From Pseudomonadota bacterium (lineage in GTDB: Bacteria > Pseudomonadota > Alphaproteobacteria > Sphingomonadales > Sphingomonadaceae): a stretch of 64,000 nucleotides of DNA. Below, piece by piece: positions 49,989 to 58,406 of the stretch. Every line of letters starts with the position of its first letter. Within the stretch, counting starts at the first letter, position 1. A program made the translations under genes and the position numbers. The DNA lies in the NCBI GenBank assembly GCA_023458055.1, contig JAEXAW010000034.1:1-64000 (forward strand). Reading direction: 5' to 3'. The notes beneath the pieces were generated by a model that saw only the letters and a program-made list of their open reading frames with translations, was not told where the DNA came from and ran no database searches.

Positions 49989-50603
49989 TTAGCGCGAATA
50001 GAATTCGACGACCAGATTCGGCTCCATCTTCACCGGATAGGGCACTTCGTCGAGCGTCGGAACGCGGGTGAAGGTAACCTTGGCGGTGCCGTCGGGCGCC
50101 ACATAATCGGGCATATCGCGCTCAGCGAGGCTCTGCGCTTCCATGACTACAGCCATTTCCTGCGCCTTCTTGCCGAGGCTGATTTCATCGCCCGGCTTGA
50201 TCTTGCGCGACGCGATGTTGCACTTGACGCCGTTCACATAGACGTGACCGTGCGAAACAAGCTGACGGGCAGCGAAGACGGTTGCGGCGAACTTGGCGCG
50301 ATAGACAACCATGTCCAGGCGCTGCTCAAGCAGACCAATGAGGTTCTGCGATGTATCGCCCTTCATGCGAGCGGCTTCGAAATAGTTCTTCTTGAACTGC
50401 TTTTCTGTGACGTCGCCATAATAGCCCTTGAGCTTCTGCTTGGCGCGCAGCTGAATGCCGTAATCCGACATCTTGCCCTTGCGGCGCTGGCCGTGCTGAC
50501 CCGGACCATATTCGCGCTTATTAACGGGCGATTTGGGACGACCCCAAATATTTTCGCCCATGCGACGGTCAATTTTATACTTAGCGCTATGACGCTTCGA
50601 CAT
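49989..50603 (-). CDS. rpsD: 30S ribosomal protein S4
   Basis: 204 aa. It binds 16S rRNA early in small-subunit assembly. The start MSKRHSAKYKIDRRMGENIWG is the alphaproteobacterial form (no zinc-knuckle Cys). S4 RNA-binding domain: RLDMVVYRAKFAATVFAARQLVSHGHVYVNGVKCNIASRKIKPGDEI (residues about 93-140). It stands alone here, transcribed from the region 50604-50804 and ended by its own terminator. Confidence 0.97.
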   Translation of the reverse strand: MSKRHSAKYKIDRRMGENIWGRPKSPVNKREYGPGQHGQRRKGKMSDYGIQLRAKQKLKGYYGDVTEKQFKKNYFEAARMKGDTSQNLIGLLEQRLDMVVYRAKFAATVFAARQLVSHGHVYVNGVKCNIASRKIKPGDEISLGKKAQEMAVVMEAQSLAERDMPDYVAPDGTAKVTFTRVPTLDEVPYPVKMEPNLVVEFYSR

Positions 50604-50804
50604 AATGTCTCCAATTTGCTTAAGGTTTTCAAAGCCCGGAACCGCACCGCAGAGCCAAAATCTCTACGCGGCCACCGCTTCACCGGGGTGCGGGGCCAAT
50701 TGCGAAGGCGCGCCTATGACGTGACAACGGGGTAAAGTCAAGCGTTTGGGCCATTTTTTATCACAAGGTCTCGACTCCCCCGGCAAAAAGCGTAAGGCGC
50801 GGAC

Positions 50805-51128
50805 ATGACGACACAGATTGACCGACAGATTCTCGCTCCCGAAGACTGCCAAACTATGAGCGAAGTGCGTGCTGGCGTTGATGCGCTTGACCAGGCGCTC
50901 GTTCGGCTCATCGCCCGCCGCTATGGCTATATGGACGCGGCGGCACGGATTAAGACTGATCGCAATGTGGTGCGCGATGAAGCGCGCAAGACCCAAGTGC
51001 TGGACAATGCGGAGCGTGCCGCGCGCGACCTTGGTCTGCCCACTGCCGATGTACGTGCGCTTTGGGATGTGCTGGTCGAAAGTTCCATTGCCTATGAATT
51101 GCGGGCTTGGGACAGGTTACGCTCTTAA
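50805..51128 (+). CDS. Chorismate mutase (AroQ class)
   Basis: 107 aa, all helical. It converts chorismate to prephenate for phenylalanine and tyrosine. Family pattern: VRAGVDALDQALVRLIARRYGYMDAAARIKTDRNVVRDEARKTQVLDNAERAARDLGLP, with the conserved Arg, Lys and Gln/Glu contacts spread as in AroQ monofunctional enzymes. Pyochelin-type isochorismate lyases share the fold, but the plain context favours chorismate mutase. Its stop overlaps the convergent trmJ-like stop by 4 bp. Confidence 0.88.
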   Translation: MTTQIDRQILAPEDCQTMSEVRAGVDALDQALVRLIARRYGYMDAAARIKTDRNVVRDEARKTQVLDNAERAARDLGLPTADVRALWDVLVESSIAYELRAWDRLRS

Positions 51129-51862
51129 CCGCGCGGCCGCGCCGGTTTTTTTAGCGAACTGAGCACCCCGCGCAGAGTCCGGATTTCCAGACTATTCCAG
51201 CCGGGTTTGGTAAGAAGATTGCGCAATGTCCGCCGCGTTGCCGGCACCCGGTCTTCGGGCCAAAAATAGCCCTTCGCTGCCAGCATATCCTCAAGCTCAC
51301 CGATAAGCCCGTCCAATTCGCTCTGGGGGGCAGGCGGATCAAGTTCGGTCGAGGGGGGGCTGGCGAGGCCCAAGCCTTTGGACCATTCATAGGCCACGAC
51401 CATCACGGCCTGCGCAAGATTGAGCGAACCGAATTGCGGATTGATCGGCACCGTGACGATGGCACGCGCTAGCGCGACATCATCGGTTTCGAGGCCGGAG
51501 CGTTCGGGACCAAAGATGATGGCTGATTGTTCAGGATTCCGATGCAGTTCCCCTGCCGCCGCTTCCGGCGTTAACACCGGCTTTGTCACACCGCGCTTGC
51601 GAACCGTGGTTGCATAGACATGCGCGCAATCGGCGACCGCATCGGCGAGACTATCGAATAGCCGCGCCTGTTCGATCACAACATCGGCTCCCGCCGCTGC
51701 AGGGCCGGCATCGGGATTGGGCCAACCATCGCGGGGGCTTACTAACCGCAAGTCGGTAAGCCCGAAATTGAGCATGGCGCGCGCAGCCTTGCCAATATTT
51801 TCGCCCAACTGTGGGCGCACGAGGACAATCGCGGGTTGCGGCGCGGTTGCGCGTTCGCTCAT
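51125..51862 (-). CDS. trmJ: TrmJ-like tRNA 2'-O-methyltransferase (SPOUT)
   Basis: 245 aa. The trefoil-knot SAM site is formed by VRPQLGENIGKAARAMLNFGL, IIFGPERSGLETDDV and VPINPQFGSLNLAQAVMVVAYEW, the group 1 TrmH-like pattern of TrmJ (Cm32/Um32 in tRNA). The C-terminal helical part (LIGELEDMLAAKGYFWPEDR, RRTLRNLLTKPGWNSLEIRTLRG) also matches. It overlaps nrdR by 4 bp and is last in the rpiB-glyA-hyp-nrdR run. A rRNA methyltransferase of the same group is the alternative. Confidence 0.85.
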   Translation of the reverse strand: MSERATAPQPAIVLVRPQLGENIGKAARAMLNFGLTDLRLVSPRDGWPNPDAGPAAAGADVVIEQARLFDSLADAVADCAHVYATTVRKRGVTKPVLTPEAAAGELHRNPEQSAIIFGPERSGLETDDVALARAIVTVPINPQFGSLNLAQAVMVVAYEWSKGLGLASPPSTELDPPAPQSELDGLIGELEDMLAAKGYFWPEDRVPATRRTLRNLLTKPGWNSLEIRTLRGVLSSLKKPARPRG

Positions 51863-52320
51863 TCGCTGCCGATCTGCTTCACGTTGGATGCAAATTCTTC
51901 AAAATCAGCGGGTTCGCGAAAATCCTTATACACGCTCGCGAAGCGAATATAGGCCACGCTGTCCAAGCCTTTCAGCGCTTCCATCACCATTTCGCCGATA
52001 CGGTTGGCCTCAACCTCGCTTTCGCCGGAGGTTTCAAGCTGGCGCTGGATCCCGGACACGAGTTTTTCGATCCGGCTCTGGTCGATCGGCCGTTTGGAGC
52101 AAGCGATGGCTACGGAGCGATAAAGTTTGTCGCGGTCAAACAGCTCACGACGGCCTTCGCTTTTCATCACAGCGATGTCGCGCAGCGAAATCCGCTCGAA
52201 CGTTGTGAAGCGCGCCCCGCAACCCTCGCACTGACGGCGGCGGCGGATCGCAGCGCCATCTTCGGTCGGGCGGCTATCTTTGACCTGGCTGTCTTCGTGA
52301 CCGCAATAAGGACAACGCAT
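51859..52320 (-). CDS. nrdR: Ribonucleotide reductase repressor NrdR
   Basis: 153 aa. N-terminal zinc ribbon (MRCPYCGHEDSQVKDSRP..CEGCGARFTTFERI; four Cys) and an ATP-cone domain (VMKSEGRRELFDRDKLYRSVAIACSKRPI). It senses dATP/ATP and represses ribonucleotide reductase genes through NrdR boxes. It lies 3 bp after the small hypothetical gene and overlaps trmJ by 4 bp. The glyA-nrdR neighbourhood is common in alphaproteobacteria. Confidence 0.97.
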   Translation of the reverse strand: MRCPYCGHEDSQVKDSRPTEDGAAIRRRRQCEGCGARFTTFERISLRDIAVMKSEGRRELFDRDKLYRSVAIACSKRPIDQSRIEKLVSGIQRQLETSGESEVEANRIGEMVMEALKGLDSVAYIRFASVYKDFREPADFEEFASNVKQIGSE

Positions 52321-52323
52321 GCG

Positions 52324-52539
52324 TTATTTCTTGAGCCGGTTGTAGAAAGCAATGCCCGCGCCCGCCGCCAAGCCTAATGGCCAGCTGACGATGGGCAAGA
52401 CCAAACCTGCAACAGCTCCAATCGCGGCACCAGTCAGCACCGGCTTGGTTGAGGGGTGGGACATTCCGCCCTTGGCCATTCCTTTGGCTTCTTCGACCGC
52501 TTCATCAATCAGTGATGGGGGTTGGTTGGGATTATTCAT
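52324..52539 (-). CDS. Small hypothetical membrane protein
   Basis: 71 aa from ATG 52539. A polar N-terminus (SLIDEAVEEAKGMAKGGMSH) precedes one Gly/Ala-rich hydrophobic hairpin or segment (VLTGAAIGAVAGLVLPIVSWPLGLAAGAGIAFY here residues 34-66). Function unknown. It sits between glyA (4 bp) and nrdR (3 bp), so it is certainly in the operon. Confidence 0.75.
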   Translation of the reverse strand: MNNPNQPPSLIDEAVEEAKGMAKGGMSHPSTKPVLTGAAIGAVAGLVLPIVSWPLGLAAGAGIAFYNRLKK

Positions 52540-52543
52540 CAAC

Positions 52544-53866
52544 TTATCCTTGGTAAATCGGGAAACGCGCGCACAAAGCGCGGACACGCTTGTTAACGTC
52601 CGCTTCGACCTGCTTGTTCCCGTCATGCCCGTTCGCCTTCAAACCTTCGAGCACATCGGCGATCATGTCGCCAATATCTTCAAATTCGGCGACACCAAAG
52701 CCGCGCGTCGTGCCAGCCGGCGATCCGACACGGATGCCGCTGGTTTTGACGGGCGGGAGGGGATCGTTGGGGATACCGTTTTTGTTACACGTAATCCCGG
52801 CGCGTTCGAGCGCTTCGTCGGCATCCTTGCCCGTGATACCAAAAGGTCGCAGATCGACCAGCGCCAGATGCGTATCAGTACCGCCGGTGATGATGGCAGC
52901 GCCGCGTGCCTTCAACTTGTCGGCCAGTGCTTGCGCATTTTTGACGACTGCATGGGCATAGGTTTTGAATTCGGGCTGGAGCGCTTCGCCAAAGGCAACC
53001 GCTTTCGCTGCGATCACGTGCATCAGCGGACCGCCTTGAAGGCCCGGGAATACTGCCGAGTTGATGCGCTTGGCGATTTCCTCATCGTCGGTCAAAATCA
53101 TGCCGCCGCGCGGGCCGCGCAAGGTCTTGTGGGTCGTCGTCGTGACGACATGGGCATGACCAAAGGGTGAGGGGTGAGCACCGCCAGCTACGAGACCGGC
53201 GAAATGCGCCATATCGACCATCAGCAACGCACCGCAGTCATCCGCAATCTTACGGAAGCGGGCGAAGTCGATGACGCGCGGAATGGCTGAACCGCCCGCA
53301 ATGATGAGCGACGGCTTATGCTCCTTGGCGAGCCGTTCAACCTGGTCATAGTCAAGCTGATGGTCGTCTTCGCGCACACCATATTGGACCGCATCGAACC
53401 ATTTGCCTGACATGGCAGGTTTGGCACCATGGGTGAGATGGCCACCCGCATCCAGGCTCATACCCAAAATGGTCTGCCCGGGCCGTGTCAGCGCGAGCAT
53501 CACCGCGCCATTGGCTTGCGCGCCCGAATGGGGTTGAACGTTGGCAAAACCGCAGCCAAATAATTGTTTGGCACGCTCGATTGCCAGATTTTCGACAATA
53601 TCGGAAGGCCCGCAGCCTTGGTAATAGCGCTTACCGGGATAGCCTTCGGCATATTTGTTGGTGAAGACCGAGCCTTGGGCTTCGAGTATCGCCTTTGAAA
53701 CAATATTTTCAGAAGCAATCAGCTCAATCTGATTCTGCTCGCGGTCGAGTTCCTTGGCAATGCCTGCCGCGACTTCCGGATCGCGGTTTGCGACATTGGC
53801 GGAAAAAAAATCAGCGGCGCGAATACCGTCACCGATAGCAGGTTTTTCAAGGGTTTCGGTGCTCAT
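52544..53866 (-). CDS. glyA: Serine hydroxymethyltransferase
   Basis: 440 aa PLP enzyme interconverting serine and glycine with tetrahydrofolate, the main one-carbon source. Motifs: QIELIASENIVSKAILEAQGS, YAEGYPGKRYYQGCG, PHSGAQANGAVMLAL, LMVDMAHFAGLVAGGAHPSPF and the PLP-lysine VVTTTTHKTLRGPRGGMIL. It follows rpiB by 21 bp. No glycine riboswitch is visible upstream. Confidence 0.98.
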   Translation of the reverse strand: MSTETLEKPAIGDGIRAADFFSANVANRDPEVAAGIAKELDREQNQIELIASENIVSKAILEAQGSVFTNKYAEGYPGKRYYQGCGPSDIVENLAIERAKQLFGCGFANVQPHSGAQANGAVMLALTRPGQTILGMSLDAGGHLTHGAKPAMSGKWFDAVQYGVREDDHQLDYDQVERLAKEHKPSLIIAGGSAIPRVIDFARFRKIADDCGALLMVDMAHFAGLVAGGAHPSPFGHAHVVTTTTHKTLRGPRGGMILTDDEEIAKRINSAVFPGLQGGPLMHVIAAKAVAFGEALQPEFKTYAHAVVKNAQALADKLKARGAAIITGGTDTHLALVDLRPFGITGKDADEALERAGITCNKNGIPNDPLPPVKTSGIRVGSPAGTTRGFGVAEFEDIGDMIADVLEGLKANGHDGNKQVEADVNKRVRALCARFPIYQG

Positions 53867-53887
53867 CGCTGTTCTCCTTTTCGCTTT

Positions 53888-54325
53888 TCAGCACGTTGGG
53901 TGACTGAGTTTGTCAACGCGGCGCGCGTGGCGATCGCCCGCGAAGTCAGTGGTCAAAAATGTATCAACACAAGCTTTCGCCATGTCGATCCCGGTGAGCC
54001 TTGCGCCCATCGCTATAACATTCGCGTCATTATGCTCGCGGGCGAGTTTCGCTGACAGCGGTTCAGAAACCAGGGCGCAGCGGCAAGCAGAGTTGCGATT
54101 GACGGAAATAGAAATGCCGATACCCGATCCGCATAATGCGATACCCCGCTCGGCCTCGCCATGGGCAATGGCGATTGCAAGCTTGTAGCCGAAGTCGGGA
54201 TAATCGACCGATGCTGTCCCATCGGTGCCAAGATCACTCACCTCGTGGCCTTGCCCGCGCAAATATTCGGCAAGCGCCGATTTTAGCTCAACGGCTGCGT
54301 GGTCTGAGGCGATGGCAATCTTCAT
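53888..54325 (-). CDS. rpiB: Ribose-5-phosphate isomerase B
   Basis: 145 aa from ATG 54325 (MKIAIASDHAAVELK). It interconverts ribose 5-phosphate and ribulose 5-phosphate. Family motifs: IASDHAAVELKSALAEYL, DLGTDGTASVDYPDFG, GIALCGSGIGISISVNR (catalytic Cys) and REHNDANVIAMGARL. First gene of the rpiB-glyA-hyp-nrdR-trmJ run. Confidence 0.95.
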   Translation of the reverse strand: MKIAIASDHAAVELKSALAEYLRGQGHEVSDLGTDGTASVDYPDFGYKLAIAIAHGEAERGIALCGSGIGISISVNRNSACRCALVSEPLSAKLAREHNDANVIAMGARLTGIDMAKACVDTFLTTDFAGDRHARRVDKLSHPTC

Positions 54326-54501
54326 GATGACTATATTTCCTCGATACAAGGAATCGGTTGGCGCCGCTTTATACAGCTAGACGCGGAAGGGGAAGGGCGG
54401 CGCGGCCTCTATTCGATCCAATGCAATGCAAAATGGGTCCGGGTGGCGAAGCAAGATGCGTTGGTAACTATTTGTTAACCTTATTGGGGCACCATGGTCC
54501 T

Positions 54502-54612
54502 ATGGCTACTATTTATGCCCGTCTTGCGAATGCTCCCGCACCCTCCCACGAGGCATTTGTGCGCGGACTCATTGTTGTTGTGCTCGCATCGCTTATGCAT
54601 TTCGCTGCATAA
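54502..54612 (+). CDS. Possible 36-aa membrane peptide
   Basis: ATG 54502 opens MATIYARLANAPAPSHEAFV followed by one hydrophobic segment RGLIVVVLASLMHFAA and a stop. It is too short for firm gene calling; upstream TTGTTAACC and the isolated position make it plausible. The rest of 54326-54686 shows no other gene. Confidence 0.35.
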   Translation: MATIYARLANAPAPSHEAFVRGLIVVVLASLMHFAA

Positions 54613-54686
54613 AAGCGTATTCAAAATATTCGGTTCCTTTAATTAAGGGCTGACGCGTCCCATCGGGCCGTTTATGGACGCAAATC

Positions 54687-54890
54687 ATGACCAGTGATCT
54701 GATGCTTTCCATCCTCATGCTCGGCGGCATTGCGCTGCTGATCGGTGCTTTTGCAATGTGGCGTCGCCAGCATGACCGCAAAAAGGCGCTGCTGATGTTG
54801 ATTGCGGCGCTGGTCATGTTCTTCAACGTCGCAATCTGGCTGATCCCAACGCCGCAAGGGGAAACGCTGCTCAGCGAGACGCGCCAATAA
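54687..54890 (+). CDS. Small two-segment membrane protein
   Basis: 67 aa. Two membrane segments (LMLSILMLGGIALLIGAFAMW and KALLMLIAALVMFFNVAIWLI) are separated by the basic loop RRQHDRKK; the tail is polar. I recall similar unnamed short proteins in sphingomonads. Function unknown. Confidence 0.65.
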   Translation: MTSDLMLSILMLGGIALLIGAFAMWRRQHDRKKALLMLIAALVMFFNVAIWLIPTPQGETLLSETRQ

Positions 54891-54918
54891 AATTCCGCGT
54901 CTCGCTAATTTGTGCCGC

Positions 54919-55575
54919 TTACTTGATCGGACAGTCCGGCGCGAGGCGGAAATCCAGATAATTATCCACCGAGGTCATCAACTGCTCAAGCTCATGCTCG
55001 AAAAAGTGGTTGGCCTTGGGGATCTCGTCATGATGGATAGTGATGTGCTTCTGGGTGCGCAGCTTATCGACCAGCTTTTGTACGGCCGAAGGTGTCACAA
55101 CCTCGTCTCCAGTACCCTGCACGATGATGCCGGAAGCCGGGCAAGGCGCCAGAAAGCTGAAATCATACATATTGGCGGGCGGCGCGACCGAGATAAAGCC
55201 GCGAATTTCCGGACGACGCATCAACAACTGCATGCCGATCCAGGCCCCAAAGCTGAAGCCGGCGATCCAGGTTGTTTGTGCCTCGGGGTGGAAGCTCTGG
55301 ATCCAGTCAAGCGCTGCGGCGGCATCAGACAATTCGCCGACTCCGTTGTCAAAAGTACCCTGACTGCGCCCGACCCCGCGGAAGTTGAAGCGCAGAGTCG
55401 CAAAACCGCGACGTACAAAACTTTTGTAGAGGGCTTGGGTGATGCGATCATTCATTGTGCCGCCACCTTGGGGGTGGGGATGGAGGATCATCGCGACCGG
55501 CGCGCGAGGGCGCGGCGCAGGGCTGAAACGCCCCTCCAGGCGACCTTCGGGACCGGGGAAAATGACGTCAGGCAT
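54919..55575 (-). CDS. Alpha/beta hydrolase (dienelactone-hydrolase-like fold)
   Basis: 218 aa from ATG 55575. Fold motifs: ILHPHPQGGGTMND, FATLRFNFRGVGRSQGTFDN, IAGFSFGAWIGMQLL (nucleophile Ser), VQGTGDEVVTP (Asp) and KANHFFEH (His). This short form (YkgJ/CocE-like, often annotated as KANL3/Tex30-like) has unknown substrate. It is divergent from the cysteine desulfurase pair. Confidence 0.8.
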   Translation of the reverse strand: MPDVIFPGPEGRLEGRFSPAPRPRAPVAMILHPHPQGGGTMNDRITQALYKSFVRRGFATLRFNFRGVGRSQGTFDNGVGELSDAAAALDWIQSFHPEAQTTWIAGFSFGAWIGMQLLMRRPEIRGFISVAPPANMYDFSFLAPCPASGIIVQGTGDEVVTPSAVQKLVDKLRTQKHITIHHDEIPKANHFFEHELEQLMTSVDNYLDFRLAPDCPIK

Positions 55576-55734
55576 GTGAGACCAAGTTCTTTCTGCAAAG
55601 GTAGTCCAACTGATTCCCGCCTTGATCCGGTTACGGTGCGCGCCGGATGGAAGCTTGAAGCAGTGGAAAAGAAGTCGCTGCCTATATAGAAACAAGGGTT
55701 GATTTCGCAACTAATAGAGTTGACCCCAAGTTTG

Positions 55735-56829
55735 ATGACACCTGATTCCCGCCTTTATCTCGATCATGCTGCCACCACCCCGCCGCTTCCTGCCGCAATT
55801 GAAGCGATGCAGGAGGGGCTCGCAAGATGGGCTAATCCCTCCTCGCCGCATGCTGACGGGCGCTCCGCACGCTCTATGCTGGAGGATGCGCGGCGCAGGG
55901 TTGCTGCTGCGCTTGATTGGGATGGAGAGGTCCTCTTCACCTCTGGCGCCAGTGAGGCGATCCAGATCGTTGCATCGCGCGCCAATGTTGATCGACATAT
56001 CGTTTCGCCCGTCGAGCATGATGCGGTGTTTCGGGCGATGCCCGACGCCGCGCGGCTGACTGTCGGTCCGCGCGGCCGAGTCTTTGGCGCGAGTCTGGAT
56101 AACGCTCTTAGGGGTGAGGGGCGCGCCCTTGTTGCGGTGCAGAGCGTCAATAACGAAACCGGGGTTATTCAGGATTTCAATCTCTTGAAACCTTTAGTGG
56201 AAGAGGCCGATGGCTTGTTGTTCGTCGATGCCTCGCAAAGCGCGGGCAAATTGCCGTTGCCTGATGCCGACCTTATCGCGGTTTCGGCCCATAAGCTTGG
56301 CGGCCCTCCAGGCATCGGCGCTTTGTTGGTTAAAGACCTTCGCTCGCTGCAGCCGAGTGGCGGGCAGGAAAAAGGCTATCGCCCGGGAACGGAAAACCTT
56401 CCGGCCGCGCTCGGCTTTGCGGCGGCGCTCGAAGAACCGCGAATGTGGCTTGAACGCGCGATGGATCTGCGGCGCGAACTCGATCGCGCAATTGAATTGG
56501 CAGGTGGCGCTGTCGTCGCCAAGGAAGCTCCGCGTATTTCGACCATTGCGAGTTACGCCATGCCCAACGTCGCGCAGCAAGCGCAACTGATCCAGTTTGA
56601 TCTCGCGGGCATAGCCGTGTCAGCGGGGAGCGCATGCTCATCAGGCACGCTTAAGATGAGTCATGTGCTCGAAGCGATGGGCTGGCCGGTCGCGCGGGCC
56701 GGCGGCGTCGTGCGCGTATCCTTCGGGCCGACCATCAGCCGCAAGGATATCCATCGCTTTGTCGAGGTGTGGAAGGGCATATCTGATCGCGCCCATTCCA
56801 ACGCGCCGACGCTCGGGGTGACGGCGTGA
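55735..56829 (+). CDS. Cysteine desulfurase-family PLP enzyme (first of a pair)
   Basis: 364 aa from ATG 55735. Class V aminotransferase fold: YLDHAATTPPLP, SPHADGRSARSMLEDAR, FTSGASEAIQIVAS, SVNNETGVIQD, ADLIAVSAHKLGGPPGIGALLV (PLP Lys) and the sulfur-carrying loop GIAVSAGSACSSGTLKMSHVL. It should remove sulfur from cysteine as an enzyme persulfide for Fe-S or thio-cofactor synthesis. Its stop overlaps the GTG of the second enzyme (GTGA). It is shorter and less IscS-like than its partner. Confidence 0.9.
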   Translation: MTPDSRLYLDHAATTPPLPAAIEAMQEGLARWANPSSPHADGRSARSMLEDARRRVAAALDWDGEVLFTSGASEAIQIVASRANVDRHIVSPVEHDAVFRAMPDAARLTVGPRGRVFGASLDNALRGEGRALVAVQSVNNETGVIQDFNLLKPLVEEADGLLFVDASQSAGKLPLPDADLIAVSAHKLGGPPGIGALLVKDLRSLQPSGGQEKGYRPGTENLPAALGFAAALEEPRMWLERAMDLRRELDRAIELAGGAVVAKEAPRISTIASYAMPNVAQQAQLIQFDLAGIAVSAGSACSSGTLKMSHVLEAMGWPVARAGGVVRVSFGPTISRKDIHRFVEVWKGISDRAHSNAPTLGVTA

Positions 56830-57965
56830 CAGCAAAGAAACCGGAAGAGCTTCCGGTCTATCTCGACTATCAGGCAACGACGCCGCTTGCCCCCGAAAGC
56901 TGGGCCGCGATGGAGCCCTGGCTTAGAACCAAATTCGCCAATCCGCATAGTGCCCACCGCTTGGGGCGCGAGGCCAAGGCAGCAGTGGACATCGCGCGCG
57001 ACCGTGTTGCGGCGTTGATGCCAGCGGGCGGGCAAATAGTATTCACCAGCGGCGCAACCGAGGCGCTTAATTTCGCCATTTTCGGAACTCTTCCTAGGCT
57101 TGCGGATAACGACGTGCGTCGCCGGATTGTCACGCTGGCGACCGAGCATAGCGCGGTACTTGATGCGGTGCGCCATGCCGAAACACTGGGCTTTGAATTG
57201 ACGATCTTACCCGTCGAACCTGACGGCATTGTCGATCCCAACATTGTCAAATCCGCGATGGACGATGATGTCGCGCTGGTGATAACAATGCTGGTCAATA
57301 ATGAAATAGGCGTCATCCAGCCTGTAGACCGCATCGCGGAGCTTGCCCACGAGGCTGGCGCGCTATTTCTGTGCGATGCTGTGCAAGGTTATGGACGTAT
57401 TGATCTGCCGCGATCGGCGGATATGGGCGCTATTAGCGCCCATAAAATTTATGGCCCCAAAGGGATCGGGGCGCTGTGGTTGCGCGATGGCATTAGCGTG
57501 CGCCCCCTAATCCACGGTGGCGGTCAGGAGCAGGGCCTGAGGTCCGGGACACTTTCGCCTGCCTTATGTGCCGGGTTCGGCGCGGCTGCAATGCTGGCGG
57601 CGTCCAACCGGAAAGCGGATTTGGACCACGCCAACCGCTTATGGGAAATGGCCCAAACCGAAATGCGGGAGTGGACTCTCAACGGCAGCGCTGAGCAGCG
57701 TTATCATGGCAATATGAACCTTCGGCGTGATGGCGTAGATGCAGCGCGGCTCATGGCCGATGTGCGGGATGTGGCCTTCTCGCTCGGCAGCGCCTGCGCC
57801 AGCGGGTCGGGCCGCCCCAGCCATGTATTGGCGGGGTTGGGTATGTCATCCGGAGAAGCTCGCAGTTCGATCCGGTTGGGCTGGGGGCGCTATACTGATC
57901 CGGACTCATTTTTGTGGGCCTTGCGCCAAATTAACGCTGCCGCTGCAGCGCAATTAGGGTTATAA
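56826..57965 (+). CDS. Cysteine desulfurase (second of a pair)
   Basis: 379 aa, start GTG coupled to the previous stop. Motifs: VYLDYQATTPLAPESW, NPHSAHRLGREAKAAVD, FTSGATEALNFAI, MLVNNEIGVIQPVD, DMGAISAHKIYGPKGIGALWL (PLP Lys) and VAFSLGSACASGSGRPSHVL (catalytic Cys). It resembles NifS/IscS desulfurases. A 2Fe-2S ferredoxin begins 6 bp later, suggesting a small Fe-S assembly set; no scaffold protein (IscU/SufB) is next to it. Confidence 0.92.
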   Translation: MTAKKPEELPVYLDYQATTPLAPESWAAMEPWLRTKFANPHSAHRLGREAKAAVDIARDRVAALMPAGGQIVFTSGATEALNFAIFGTLPRLADNDVRRRIVTLATEHSAVLDAVRHAETLGFELTILPVEPDGIVDPNIVKSAMDDDVALVITMLVNNEIGVIQPVDRIAELAHEAGALFLCDAVQGYGRIDLPRSADMGAISAHKIYGPKGIGALWLRDGISVRPLIHGGGQEQGLRSGTLSPALCAGFGAAAMLAASNRKADLDHANRLWEMAQTEMREWTLNGSAEQRYHGNMNLRRDGVDAARLMADVRDVAFSLGSACASGSGRPSHVLAGLGMSSGEARSSIRLGWGRYTDPDSFLWALRQINAAAAAQLGL

Positions 57966-57971
57966 ACGCGC

Positions 57972-58310
57972 GTGAGCATTTCAATCACATTCATCCATGC
58001 CGATGGCGAGCAGGAAACGCGGGTGGAGGCGCGTGAGGGCGATATCTTGCTCGACGTCGCCCAAAATGCCGGGATGCCCCTTGAAGGGACCTGCGAAGGG
58101 CAGATGGCCTGTTCGACCTGCCATGTCGTCATCGCTGCAGAAGATTTCGCCAAAATTCCTCGTGCCAGCGAGGAGGAGGAGGACATGCTGGACATGGCCG
58201 CAGCGGTGACCAGAACGAGCCGCTTGTCGTGCCAAATCCGCCTTACAGCGGCGCTGGATGGCCTCGTCGTTCGTATTCCGCGCGAGAGCCGAAACCTTCA
58301 AGGGCTGTAG
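57972..58310 (+). CDS. 2Fe-2S ferredoxin (adrenodoxin type)
   Basis: 112 aa from GTG 57972. Cluster ligands fit C-x5-C-x2-C-xn-C in LEGTCEGQMACSTCHVVI and RLSCQIRLT. Residues DMLDMAAAVTRTSRLSCQI match the adrenodoxin/Isc Fdx group, which passes electrons to Fe-S assembly or P450 systems. Its position after two desulfurases favours Fe-S assembly. Confidence 0.94.
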   Translation: MSISITFIHADGEQETRVEAREGDILLDVAQNAGMPLEGTCEGQMACSTCHVVIAAEDFAKIPRASEEEEDMLDMAAAVTRTSRLSCQIRLTAALDGLVVRIPRESRNLQGL

Positions 58311-58406
58311 TTCAGCGCGTTTTTCTCTCCACAACGACCGAAATTGGGGTTCGCAAGCCGGGTCTTGCGGCTTATACGGGTCCGATAACAGTCCATGCGG
58401 GGAAAT

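Noticed and set aside
53400..54349. Glycine riboswitch before glyA
   Set aside because: glyA is internal to an operon with 21 bp between rpiB and glyA; no aptamer-like structure fits.
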